A DNA stretch of 64,000 bases, taken from Posidonia oceanica. Taxonomy: Eukaryota > Streptophyta > Magnoliopsida > Alismatales > Posidoniaceae. Under the pieces are notes generated by a model. That model was given only the letters and a program-made list of their open reading frames with translations. It had not been told where the DNA came from and did not search any database. The stretch is from contig JAZBRS010000013.1 of NCBI GenBank assembly GCA_037176725.1, positions 5,025,001 through 5,089,000 of the forward strand, written 5' to 3'. Below, piece by piece: positions 10,184 to 21,659 of the stretch (within the stretch, counting starts at the first letter, position 1; every line of letters begins with the position of its first letter). A program made the translations under genes and the position numbers.

Positions 10184-11755
10184 TAGACCGGCCCCTGCCT
10201 TGCAGAGTGTTCTCTCCCGTCCTATCCCTTGCATTCTCACTGTCCTTTGCACCCTCTCTTCTCCTTGTGTATCTTTCTGCATTCCAATCTTGTCCCTTGC
10301 ATTCTCGCACTCTCTGCATATATCCTTGCATTTCTATCTCTTTCAGCATTCCTCCAGCAAAAAAAATAAAAAATTCTCAGTAAAAATCATGCATTGCATC
10401 TGGCCCGATGATGAAATCGATTGTGCTTGCCTGCTATGGAAGGAGTCTACCCTGCCTCACCTGACACTACTTAGGCGTCTTAGCCAGTGAGGGAGCTACC
10501 TTGCAAGTGAGAACAGGCGAAATAACCAAACCCCTTAGGACTTGCACCTCTTGAGGGAGATAAAATGCTAGGGCATGAGCAAATGTGAGCCATAAAAGAA
10601 TATGTCTGAGCATGGGCTTAAAAGAAAAGCAAATAGAAGGCGAAGGCAGAAGCAGGCCCTAGAGATAGAGGCATGTAGTATAACCCTGTCCCTCCGAACT
10701 GCTTCGGAGATGGTCCATCACTTAGCAACTGGGAGCCCCAAATCCACTTCAAAACCCCAACGCCCATTGCCTCTAAGCCTGGGATAGCAGAAGCTTGCAA
10801 AAAGAAAAAAAGAATAAAGAAGAAAAGAAAAAGCAAAGCAAAAAAAGAGAGAGCAAAAAGAACAAAGAAGAAAGCAAAAAAAAAGAAGCAAGGAAAAAGA
10901 AGGGGAGTAAAAACAAAAGTCTACTCCAGAAAAAGAAAAGGCAAGCAGCGCAATCCCATCCCTTACCTGTCCTAGAGATGAGCAAAATTTGCGCCTAGGG
11001 AATCCACAAACCTTGCGAAGCCTTTAAACCTAGCAAGGCCTAGCAAGTAGCTCCCCAGCTTCAACCAGGTGCCCATTACCTCCAAGTTAGGGATAGGGGA
11101 AACCTACATGCCTATGAGGGAGCAAAGAGAAGCAAAAGGAATAGGTGTAAGTCCTTGGGAGTTTGGTCAGGAGCCTGTTCTCACTACCCACCACCCCCGC
11201 ACTGCAAATAACCCTTTCCTGAGCGCCACCAGCAAGTTAAGGGTTTGAGTAGAGTCCAGTGAGTCAGGGACCCCTCTCTTCCTCTGCAGCAGGCACCAAG
11301 CACTCCATATGCTGAGGGCTACAGCATATAAGCAAGAACCATGCATACATTTACGGCATCCACCATAAACCATGCACATAGCCACGCATATCAAGCATAA
11401 ACCATGCATGCATGCACAGCATCAGCCATTCTCTCCTTCTATCTTCCTGCTCTGTAAAACTTGGCCCGGTGTTGAGACAGTACTTCTATCAAGTATGCAC
11501 CGACCTTCTCCAAGCTGCACTGGTCCAGAGCTCCAACCTACCACTTGCCCCAGCAGGGCTGCCTTAGTCTGAACATGTTTAATATCTGCACTCTGAATGC
11601 TAACTGTTAAACTTGCTAAACTGCTCTGCTAGCTTTGAATTCTGCATCTTTACCAGCCGAGTGTTGTATGCTTATGCCTGATCTGATGGACTGCAACTCT
11701 GATTACAGGTACCTGAGGTTTCTGCACCAGCCGCCTGCACTTACACTTCTGCACA
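10184..11755 (+). other. Spacer between pol and the downstream ORF, no gene seen
   Basis: About 1.6 kb without a convincing ORF. It starts T/C-rich (10190-10350), has an A/G-rich low-complexity block at 10788-10950 built from AAAAAGAAAG, and then mixed sequence. Before the downstream ORF, TGCTAACT (11598-11605) is followed by pyrimidine-rich sequence and TTTACCAG ending at 11656. This resembles a plant branch point and 3' splice site, so a spliced subgenomic RNA for the next ORF is possible. That is inference from sequence only. Confidence 0.55.
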
Positions 11756-12854
11756 ATGGGTTATCCAACTCTGGTCACTCCCATGCACTGCTCAGATGCC
11801 TTGCGAGAGTGGGTTGGCAAACTCACTGAAGCCGATCGCGAGAAGCTGCGCACTTGGGGTATCCCTTCCAAGCTTCTAAAAGTAGCAGTGTTGAAGTAAG
11901 CCGGTATCTCCTCTGCGCTGCAGCAGGGTTCTGGAAGCCAGCACACCATGTCTTCCACTTCGGAAGGACAGAGCTGACTCCTACGTTGGAGGAAGTGCGC
12001 CGGATCTGCGGCTTCTCCAAGATAATGGGACCTCCAGTCTTTATGAGGTGCGATGGATATACTGCGGTCCTGAGCCAGCTGACTGGGCTCTCTGCCAAAG
12101 GCTGCCAGCAAAGATTAATCTGCACCAACGGGCCCATGCCCCTTCTTCGCCTAGCATATTTTGATGCTGTTATGGAAAAGCGTGCTGAACTTGGAGACAA
12201 GCTGTGGCTCCAGGGATTCGTCACCCACTTTCTAGGTGAGCTGATCTTCACGCATGGCAGGATGACAGTCGCAATCGAGATTGCTGAGATTGCACTTGCA
12301 GTGGTGACCCGGTAGATTGACCTGGCACCAGTCGTCCTCGCAGAAACATACCGCAGGCTGGACCGCGTCGTGCACCGTTGCCGCCAGTTCCATGGTTGTG
12401 AGGTACTTGTGCAGATCTGGCTAGCTGCACACCTAGAGATGGACCTCCTGTGTCCTTAAAGGCATGCTATTGAAACCTACTGCAGCAGTGGTCATGCAAG
12501 AACTATCAAAAGCGTGCTAGAAGAATACCAGAAGCTGTCAGAGCTAACGGATGATGCAGTGACTTGGCGAACCATCCCATCCGCAGCAGAGCCCTTCACT
12601 GTCTTCTTCGTTGCTCGCGATACACGGCTCGTAGTACTGCCAGGATTCACCGGGGGTGTGGAGTAGCACCCTATCAGGGTTATGCGGCAGTTTGGCTACC
12701 AGCAGGGTGCCTTCATTGATAGCACTGTGCCCAGGCTCACACAAGCTTACCCCTTCAGTACAACAGCGTCCACAACAGTGCTGGCAGATCTGATGCGGCA
12801 TGGGGTCAAGTCTACAGACATTGTGGCTGTGGAGGGCTCAGGATGTACTTCTGA

Positions 12855-12859
12855 GTATG
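12855..12859. repeat. Target site duplication GTATG, left copy (solo LTR A)
   Basis: GTATG directly precedes TGTTGACACC at 12860 and is repeated directly after the LTR end at 18692-18696. Reading across without the insert restores continuity with the homologous ORF in element V. Confidence 0.97.
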
Positions 12860-15576
12860 TGTTGACACCCCATCTTGACAGGCTCGGATCATTTAGGACC
12901 TTCTGGTGACTGCTGGATCTAAACCTAGGTCAAAAACAACCCCCAACCCTCTTCATCCCACTCTTCAAAACAAGCCTAACTTGACCTAAGCCCACACCCT
13001 CTTCCCAAGCCCAAAACCTACCCAAAAACCATAGGAAAACCCATCAACCCCTACTTAGCAAACCTACCCAATCACTTAGAAACTTTCAAACCAAAACCAA
13101 TGCCAAAAACCCTAGAAAACTTAAGTGAAACCACCCTTTTTCTACACCTCGAAACCCCTCCAAAACTTGCTCAAAATCAGACCAAAGCCCTAGAAGCAAC
13201 ACTAGAAACTCTAGGCTACACACTCCCCAATTTTCACCCCATTTCAAGACCTTTAAGCCTTCCTTTTACCTAAATTATCATTTTCTCTCTCTTGGATTAT
13301 TCTTTTCTCTCTCCTCTCTCTCTCCTGATTATCCTCCCTCTTTTCATCCCCTTCTCTCTCTTTTTCTTGCCTGGCTGTGGGCCCCCTTTGTGCTTCTATC
13401 TCTTCTCTATCTTATTTCTATTTTTACCTTATTTTTAGCATTTTCCCTGACTTTTAAAAAATTGCTTTCCCCCAACTCATCTCTTTCCCCTTTATTCCTC
13501 CTTTTTCCCTTTTCTTCTTTCTTCTCTTGTCCTTTTTCCTTCTTTTGCTAAAATCTATAAAAAACCCTTAAAAACCTCTAAAACTCTAAAATGAAAGGGA
13601 AACAAACCAGAACCCTAAGAAAAATAATTAAAAATACTAAACAAACAATTAAAAACCTAAACCCAACTAAAATTAGCTAAAATGGAAAATCAAGGAGTGT
13701 AACCTAAAAAATACAAAATAACCAAAAGAAAATGCTGTAAAATCAAGGAAAAAACTAATATATAACCAAAACCAACCAAAAGTGAAAACCCTATCAAAAT
13801 AATCTAAGAACAAACCCTAAGAAGAAGTAAAACAATTAAAAACACTAAGACAAATAATTAATGGAAAAAGCTTGACTTAACAAACCTAAGAAGGACAACT
13901 TAAGAACTTAATTAAAAAGAAAATGAGAAGCAAATTAAAAATATTTAAAAACAATTAATCCATCAAGAAGAAACTTAACTAAAAAACATCAAGAAAACTT
14001 AACAAATAAAAAATCAAAAGTGTAATTCAAAAAAAAAAGACTTAAGAAGAATCCTAAAAGGACTAAAATCAAAAGCCAAAACTCACTCTAATTAATCCAA
14101 AAATAAATCTTAAAAAATCCTAATTAACATCCCAAATGCTTAACAAGAAAAACACAATTAAAAAATAACTTAAAAGGCTTAACAAACACTTAATCAAAAT
14201 GGAAAACAAATTAAAAACGAAGAAAACCCTTAAAACCCTAATCAAACCCAAAACCCCTCTAAAATCAGAATTAATCAACTAAAAAAAAGTCATTAAAAAT
14301 TTAATCAAGATCCTGACTCACAACATAATCATTCTAATATTTTTACTTATTTTTATTTTATTTTTACCTAATTTATTTCTCCTCTTTTTCTCCTCTCCTT
14401 CTCCCTTTCTTCCTATCCTTTTTCTTTTTTTTTCTTGCTGGGCCCAATCCAGCCTGTCCACCCCTTCCTTCTTTTTTTTTTCTTATTTATTTTCTCCTCC
14501 GGTTCGCGGCCCGGCCCGCTTCCCTCCTCTTTCCTCTTCCTTCTTCTTCCTCTGCATTTTTCCTTCTCCTCCCGCGAGCCTACAGCACTCCCTCTTCTTT
14601 TTTGAATTCGATTCTCCCTCTCCATCAGATCAGCACTAGTTCGCCTCAGCCTCCTCTTCTTTCAGCGGCTTTTCCGGCAGCATTAACTGCCTGTCTCCCT
14701 CGCCGCTCGTCTCCCTCAGCTGCAGTGGACGGCACCGGTGGAATTCGAATTCCACAGCTCGCGCCCAGCAGCTTCAAGTCCTGATAAAACCAACCATCGG
14801 CTCCACCCTTCAATACTTTTTTTTTGCCATCCGAGAGAGAGAGCTGAAGTCCAGAGAGAACTCCCAAGCAAACCTCCTGCTTCTCCCTCTGAATTCCACA
14901 GCATTTCCCTTTCTTTTTCTCCCTGAAACCAAGCTCGTTCCAGCCACTCTTTCCTTGCATTCCCATCCCCCGATCTCACCCAGCACATCAGTACCTTTTC
15001 CCCTCCATTTCCCGGCCTTTCCACCTCAGAACCACCCCCGACTCCACCTGAAGAGACACCACGGAATCCATCACTTCTCATTTCAGAATTGCCTTCACCA
15101 CAGACCGTCCAATCTTCCCAAATCTTCCTAAGATACTCGCCTGAACTCCACCTCCCCAAGGGACCCGACCTTCAGCCCAGCAACCCACCACCGCACCTAC
15201 CTGCCACTTCAAACACCTGCAATCCCCTCTGACCAGAAAACCCACCAACTTGCAAACTCCACCCACAGCCTCCCAAAACCCAATTCAACTGCCCAGAATC
15301 GACCACCAGACCTCCAGCAATCTTCCAGAGGGTCCTATTCGGCCTGAGGAGCAGCGGACACTCCCCCCCGTCTCCGGCTGCCTCTGTGAACCCACAATCA
15401 GTCGAATCTTCCTCCGGTCTTCGCAGCAGCCGTCCAACCATCCGGGAAGCACCGGAAGGCTCCATGGAGGCGATCCCAATCCTCGCGAGCAGCAGACGAC
15501 GCCTGCAGCGGCCAGACGAGCTCCACTGGCGACCTCTGAAACCACCTGCATCGGGAGGACTTCTCAGACGCGGAGA

Positions 15577-15585
15577 CAGGTAACT
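15577..15585 (+). promoter_or_regulatory. Candidate 5' splice site in solo LTR A
   Basis: CAG/GTAACT follows the GC-rich, leader-like part and precedes the T-rich part. Solo LTR B has CAG/GTAACC at the matching place (26873-26881). A second shared candidate, CAG/GTATGT, lies at 17308 in A and 28272 in B. Conservation in two diverged copies is the only support; splicing is not shown. Confidence 0.45.
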
Positions 15586-17754
15586 CTTTATCCCTTTAGC
15601 CTAATCTTCCTCTCCTCTTGCTTTTCCCCCCCTTAGAATAGGTTTTTCTTCGCCCCTGCGCCGAGTCAGCGCCGGTCAGAGTCGTCTTCTCCGACGAGCC
15701 TCTCCGTGCGTCCCTCTGCTCCGGTCAGCAGAACGGCTTTCCAGCAGCACCCTCCGATCTGCATGAGTCCCAGAAACACACTCCGGTCTTCAGATCGCCA
15801 CGTCGTCGCGTCGATCGCCCGGAACGCGCTTCTGAAGCTCTGCAGACCTCCGGTGGCTTCTCCGGCTCGCTCCAGCCCGCGTCGAGCTCCGCCGAACGTC
15901 GTCCGACCTCCGTCAGGACCTGGAGATGCCTCCCCGCCGGCCTGCGTTGCTCCAACATCCCTGTGCCGGCGTTCATGGACGCTGGCAGCTTGCTGCTACA
16001 GTGTCCATGGCCGTCGGCCATTACACTGTTCCTTTATTTTCTCTCTTATCTAAGTTTTTCGTTAAATATTGCATTTCTGGTCTGAGTTCTTTTTATTTTG
16101 CATTCCAGTCCTTTATTTGATTTAATCTGCTGATTTCTGAATTGAAACTATATTAAATTGCATGAAATGTTTGTAGTTTTCCTTATTTGCATGCTGATCC
16201 ATTTACTGTGCTTTCCTTCAGTAATAAGTTAGACTTTGGCCCTCTAGTTTTTGATTTTTGCACATTGGTCCTGCAGTAGCTTAATTTAATTTAATGCATG
16301 AACTTTGCCATATGAAATTGCATTCTGGGTCCCCTTTATTCTCAGTATTTGCATCCTGGTCCTCTGTCCTGTAGAACTTAGGTTTTATTTTTCATTTTTT
16401 TGCTTGTTGCATTGCATTTCTCCCCCTCTGTTTTCTGATTTTTGCATGTAGGTCCTTTTTAATGCACAGTAATCATTTTAATGCATATTTAGCATATTAA
16501 ATTGCATTTTTGACCTTGCATATTTTAAAAATTGCATGTCAGTCCTCTGTCTGCCCCCTTAATGCATATTTTGCTTCAAAAATTGCATTTTTGACCCTGC
16601 ATGATTTGAAAATTACACATAGGTCCTCAGCATGCTTATAAAAATCATTTAAATGCATATTTTGCTTCAAAAATTGCATTTTTAGCCCTATATGTTTGAA
16701 AAATTGCATGTAGGTCCCCCATTTGCATTCCCAGACTACTTAGGACCCTGTTTTCCTAGAAAAATTGCATTTCAGACCCTAATGATTTCAAAATTGCATC
16801 TTCAACTTGCCACATGTTTTAAAAGCTTGTCCTGATGCATACCCCTTTTGGAAAATTGCATTTGAAACCCTGTCCTTTGCAAAATTGCATTCAGACCCTT
16901 CTTTTTTTCAAAATCCTTGCATAAAGCCCCAAACTTCTCAAAACCTTTGCATTTAGACCCCCATCTTTTCAAAAATTGCATTTGAACCCCCAATCTTCTG
17001 AAAAATCCCCCTGAGCCTTTTCTTGCATTCTGCATGCAATACACTCATGCGTTCTAGCTTTTTGCATCCTTTGCACACACTTAAAGCTTCTTTAGCTCCC
17101 ATTTACATGGGAGGACCTGTCTGCACACCCCTAGGACCTCTTGAACACTTAGATCTATTCTTCTCCCCTGTTCTGGCTCCTCTGCCTTGAAGCTGCGATA
17201 TCTTCCAATCCGGCCGTTGGATCTTCTCAAATAAGCTACCCAGACGACCCCGGCGGAGCACTCTTCAGCATGGTCCAAGCAGATCTCAGATCAGGCTTCA
17301 TATTTCCCAGGTATGTCCTCCTGAACCCCTGCACAGCATTCATTTGCATACCATTTGCATTGCATGCATTGTTTTCGCTTTTTGCTTCTTCGAGCATGTA
17401 GAATAGGACTTCCTCCTCTTATCCATCAACTCCGTTCCTTGTTTCGCGTATTCCCAAGTGTTTGTGTTGTGTTTCCTCTGGATTCACCACTTATTGCGAC
17501 TTTCTTCCACCTTTTTCACAATTCGATCGCACCGGGAGCTTTGGGCAGCGTGCGAGACACATCGTGGAGCGGTTTAGTGGGAAACAGTCACAAAGCGGTG
17601 GTAATCCCTCCACTTGCTTGTTCTCCCCAGTGTAGGTCTTCACACCTACTCTGTGCGGCTCTCAAACAGCGTCTGTTCTCACATACGCGCTGTTTTGCTT
17701 CTCCTTTTGCTTCTCTTATTCTTCCTCCTTGCATTCGCATCCGCATGGTTTTGC

Positions 17755-18060
17755 CGAGGTTTTATCCCGCTGCTTTTGGCACCGTTTCGCGTGCCCGCTT
17801 TGTCTTTGGCACCGTTTTACGTGCCCGCTTTGCTTTTGGCACCGTTTCGCATGCCCGCTTCGCTTTTGGCACCGTTTCGCGTGCCCGCTTTGTTTTTTGG
17901 CATCATTTTGCGTGCCCGCTTCGCTTTTGGCACCGTTTTGCGTGCCCGCTTCGCTTCTGGCACTGTTTTGTGTGCCCATCTTGTTTTCTTGCACCATTTT
18001 GCATGCCGCTCTCGTTTCTTGCATTGTTTCGCGTGTTTTGCATCGTTTTCTCTTGCATGT
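17755..18060 (+). repeat. Minisatellite of CGTGCCCGCTTTG/C-type units in solo LTR A
   Basis: Units of about 30 bases, built on GCACCGTTTCGCGTGCCCGC followed by TTTGCTTTTG, repeat about ten times with substitutions. Solo LTR B has a related but longer array at 28320-29080, and element I/II LTRs have a degenerate one. In all of them it lies just before the conserved GCTTACTGCC block. Long ORFs read through it in three frames and are repeat artefacts. Confidence 0.9.
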
Positions 18061-18691
18061 CGCTTGCATTTGCTTGGTTTTACCGTCGCTTTGCTTTTTT
18101 CGTTTGCATTTACATATAGGGTAGTGATGCTTACTGCCTGGAGTTCTCACGAGCCTGGTTTTGCCCGGTTCGGAACACAGACAGCGCTGCTGAGCACTTA
18201 GACAACACGTTTACTTTCTTGCATTGCATTCCATCACTTAGAGCACACCTATGAGCATTCATTCAGGCATTCATTGGCATTTAGGCATTCAGATCTGCAT
18301 TTCCCTGCGTATGCGAGTGTAAGCCTAGAAAGACCGATTCTCGGGCGTGTCGGGGGTGCCTAACACCTTCCCCGCGCGTAACAGGAGTCCTTGCCCAGTC
18401 TTCTGGCCCGCAATGACCATTTCGCCCTTATCCTAGGCCTGAGTCATCTCATTTGCATGTATTTGCATTTGTTTTCCTTTGCATTGCTTTGCTTTGCATT
18501 TCTTACTTGGTTTTGCGTGTTAATTCACGCATTTCCCCCGATTTTCCTTGTCTCCCGATAATAGACACGGTGGCGACTCTAATTTGTCTTATCTTCTTCT
18601 TTCCTTCCCTTTTTAAGTGTTTTCGAGTTGAGCCCTCCTCCTCGGATCATCGCCGCTAATAGTAAGCCTGATTCTGATTGGGATTACTACA

Positions 18692-18696
18692 GTATG
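18692..18696. repeat. Target site duplication GTATG, right copy (solo LTR A)
   Basis: Direct copy of 12855-12859, immediately after the terminal CTACA of the LTR. Confidence 0.97.
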
Positions 18697-18794
18697 TCAC
18701 TGAGGTGTAGGGACTCTGGCCCCTCAACGAGATTCCTCCTGGTGCCCCTCAATTCCCTGACTCCTGCCAAGCCAAGAAGGCTCGACATAACTAG

Positions 18795-19235
18795 GCATTG
18801 ATGCAGTTGTTTGCTTGTATAGCTTTCCTTGAATCATGCTGTATCTTTTTAGCCTGTCAGAGGCGTGTAACCAGAGATTCACTCAATACAAAGACGTTTC
18901 ACGCCATTTGTTTGTGTTGCATGCCTTGCCTATTGCATATCTGTTCCTGTCAAGATGTTGCAGGACCCGCATCAAGCACTTCAAAGCATCAGCCCATGCA
19001 AGCAACCTAAAGCAGCCCCGTAAGAGATCTAGAGTAGTTCCCTCTGCAAGCACCATGCAATCCGCAGCCTCAGCAAGAGAGTCGCAGCAAAGCTCCCCCT
19101 GTAGTCATCATGCACGTAAGAACCCTTGCAGACCCATGCATCGCCACAGCCGCCTTTGCCCAGATTGCTCTGGGCTGGCATCCCCAACTGCTCGCTTGGC
19201 AAATGCGTTACCTTACTTTTGATACTAGGGGCGCT
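18795..19235 (+). other. Start of the 3' UTR of element I, no gene seen
   Basis: The sequence after the downstream ORF includes GTGTAACCAGAGATTCACTC followed by AATACAAAG (about 18866-18895). It resembles GCATGTAATCAAGACTTAAT followed by CAATGCAAAT at the same place after the ORF of element V (about 45008-45037). Such A/T-rich words resemble plant 3'-end signals. They may be a leftover of the captured gene's own 3' end, which is speculative. Confidence 0.45.
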
Positions 19236-21110
19236 CCGGCTGTCCATCTTTTTAGCTGCTCTTTGGTATCGCTTTCCCTTTTTCTTTTCTTTTCTTGCTT
19301 GTTTCCTTGGGCGAGGGCAAGCCTTCTTTCTTTTCTTGCTTGCTTCCTCGGGCGAGGACAAGCTCTTCTCGAACCCCGTATGCTCGGAGCCCTGCCCTGT
19401 ATCCTCGTGAGAAGATCAGCCCTTGCGTGGCTTCGCTCCGTGCGGACGATGCCCATGCTTGCCTGCCTCCTTTCTTTTCCTGTTTGTCCTCGGGCGAGGA
19501 TAAGCTTTTTTTCTTTCTTGCTTGCATCCTCGGGCGAGGACAAGCCTTTTTTTGTTTCACGTGACTCTGCTCCGTGCGGACGGGGTCCCGCTCGCTTGCT
19601 TCCTCGGGCGAGGACAAGCTTCTTTCTTCTGTCCCTCCTGCTTGTTTCCTCGGGCGAGGACAAGCCATTTCTTTTCCTTTTTTGCTTGTTTCCTCAGGCG
19701 ACGACAAGCCCTGCTTGGCTCTGTGCGGATAGAGCCATTGTCTATTTCCTCATGCGAGGACTAGACCCGCTTGCTTCCTCGGGCGAGGACAAGCCTTGCG
19801 TAGCTCCGCACGGATGGAGTTTTCCCTATTCCTTGGGCGAGGATCAGGCCTGCTTATTCCTCGGCCGAGGATAAGCGTATGCGCGCCCTGCTTGGTTCCT
19901 CGGACGAGGACAAGCTCTTCTCGGACCCCGTATGCTCGGAGTCCTGCCCTGTATCCTCATGCGAGGATCAGCCCTTGCATGGCTTCGCTCCATGCGGACG
20001 ACGCCCACGCTTGAAATCCTCCTTTCTTTTCCTGCTTGTCCTCGGGCGACAACAAGCCTTTTCCCTTTCTTGCTTGCTTCCTCGGGCGAGGACAAGCCTT
20101 TTTTCTTTTCGTGTGACTCCACTCCATGCGGACGGAGTTCCGCTCGCTTGCTTCCTCGGGCGAGGACAAGCCTCTTTCTTCTACCCCTCTTGCTTGTTCC
20201 TCAGGCGAGGACAAGTCTTTTTCCTTTTTGCGTGGCTTCCCTCCGTGCGGATGAGGTCCTGCTTGCTTGCTTCCTCGGGCGAGGACAAGCCTCTTTCTTC
20301 TTTCCCTCCTGCTTGTTTCCCCGGCCGGGGACGAGCTCCCCGGGCGACTTCGCTTCATACGGACGAAGTCCCCTGTCTGTCCCCTCGGGCGAGGATCAGA
20401 CTACTGCTTGCTTCCTCGGGCGAGGACAAGCCCCTTTGGATTCCGTCCACGCGGAATCCCCCGCTTGCTCCCTCGGGCGAGGACAAGCCTTTGCTATCTC
20501 CATCCGCACGGAGACCTTGCTTGCTTCCTCGGGTGAGGACAAGCTCTTCTTGGACCCCGTATGCTCGGAGTCCTGCCCTGTATCCTCGTGCGAGGATCAA
20601 CCCTTGCGTGGCCTCGCTCCGTGCGGACGATGCCCAAGCTTGCCTACCTCCTTTCTCTTTCTTGCTTGCTTCCTCGGGCAAGGACAAGCTATTCTCGGAC
20701 CCCGTATGCTTGGAGTCCTGCCCTGTATCCTCGTGCGAGGATCAGCCCTTGTGTGGCCTCGCTCTGTGTGGATGATGCCCACACTTGCCTATCCCCTTTC
20801 TTTTCTTGCTTGCTTCCTCGGGTGAGGACAAGCTCTTCTCGGACCTTGTATGCTCGGAGTCCTGCCCTGTATCCTCGTGCGAGGATCAGCCCTTGCGTGG
20901 CGTCGCTCCGTGCAGATGATGCCCACGCTTGCCTGCCCCTTTTCTCTTTCTTGCTTGTTTCCTTGGGCGAGGACAAGCTGCTTCTGCTTCCCCTACGGGC
21001 TGGCAGCCCTAACTGCTCGGTCGACAGCTGTCCAATTGTCTACCCCCTTTTGCTTGTTGGGCTAGCAGCCCTAACTGCTCGGATGCCAAGCCCGTCAGTC
21101 TTGTCTGGCA
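19236..21110 (+). repeat. 3' UTR array of short inverted repeats, element I
   Basis: The array is dominated by GCTTGCTTCCTCGGGCGAGG followed by ACAAGC, a self-complementary unit repeated more than 15 times. In between lie other small palindromes: CCTCGTGCGAGG, TCCGTGCGGA, GGACCCCG with CGGAGTCC, and GGGCTGGCAGCCC. From about 20396 to 20990 they are organised in larger units of about 145 bases (starts near 20540, 20685 and 20830). Several stems change on both sides together: CCTCG/CGAGG becomes CCCCG/CGGGG at 20329-20340, and the outer GACTCC/GGAGT stem becomes GACTTC/GAAGTC at 20346-20370. Open frames of up to 298 codons cross it on both strands but have only repeat-derived composition. Confidence 0.88.
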
Positions 21111-21445
21111 TTTCTTTTGTGAGCTCGGACTAACCCCCGAACTCACACATTTGCTGCAGCTCTCTTTGCATCCCTTCTGCATCAGCATCGCATTCTTTTA
21201 CTAATAGCATCGCATGGTAAATAGCTGCATCGGCATGCATGGCATCTAAATTGGCACGCATTGCATCAGCATCAGCATTCGCACCTGCATCTGCATTGTG
21301 GCTCTGAGTTGTGTTTTCCGGTGCATCCACCGGACGAATGACTCGTGCCTACAGTCATTTGCGCTCCTGCCGGCAACAGGTAGGGTGTCTTGTCTACCCT
21401 GAGCAGCGGTCTCGCTACGCTTGACCTCGTTCAGGGAGGGGCATC
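21111..21445 (+). other. 3' end of element I internal region with polypurine tract
   Basis: After a GCATCAGCATCG-rich stretch (21170-21300, also present in elements II and V), the internal region ends in CAGGGAGGGGCATC, the likely polypurine tract (about 21432-21445), directly before TGTAGACACC. The same AGGGAGGGGCATC precedes the 3' LTR of element V, and its complement follows the 3' LTR of element II. Confidence 0.85.
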
Positions 21446-21659
21446 TGTAGACACCCCATTCTGACAGCCTGGAAGTTGTCTATTTTTTTTTGCAGGCTCG
21501 TGTGGATTCTGGAATGGCATTCCTTTTCCTAACCCATTTTTCTAGCCCAAAATCAAGCCTAAAACCCTACCCAAACCCTAGAAGCCTTAACCCAAGCTTT
21601 TTACAACTTTTAAAATCCTTCTAGGCCCAAGCCCAAGCCCATTTGCTGCTTGTGCCAAT

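Larger units (their letters stand above)
12860..18691 (+). mobile_element. Solo LTR A, 5832 bp
   Basis: It begins TGTTGACACCCC and ends GGATTACTACA, flanked by GTATG duplications. No internal sequence or second LTR is present, so it is what remains after LTR-LTR recombination. The segments in order are: C/A-rich start (to 13260), C/T-rich (to 13550), very A-rich with AAAACCCTAA-type words (13550-14340), T/C-rich (to 14640), GC-rich leader-like (14640-16020), T-rich with many GCATTT words (16020-17050), conserved stretch with a donor-like CAG/GTATGT at 17308-17313, a minisatellite (17755-18060) and the conserved end blocks. It is collinear with solo LTR B, so A and B are one family. Confidence 0.95.
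11756..18794 (+). pseudogene. Plant-mobile-domain-like (PMD/DUF7745-type) ORF of element I, split by solo LTR A
   Basis: A sense-strand ORF after integrase, in the place where env-like ORFs sit in other elements. It starts at the ATG at 11756 (frame 2), shifts to frame 1 near 11880, and continues to 12859. Solo LTR A interrupts it and the last codons are 18697-18794. It matches the ORF of element V along its length, for example HHVFHFxRTELTPTLEEV, GELIFTHGRM, AVTWRTIPS, RQFGYQQGAFID and EVQGLWPLNEIP. The layout resembles the plant mobile domain/DUF7745 family, related to MAIN/MAIL1-type proteins and common in plant transposons. I recognise the pattern but could not search for it. Stops at 12313, 12664 and 18707 are TAG where the other copy has CAG; 12457 is TAA. 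Its role in the element is unknown. Confidence 0.75.

Noticed and set aside
19879..20825. Overlapping open frames of nearly 300 codons on the plus strand, others on the minus strand
   Set aside because: They read straight through the hairpin array in several frames and both strands; the composition is that of the repeats, with no domain. Stops are simply rare in this GC-rich palindromic sequence.
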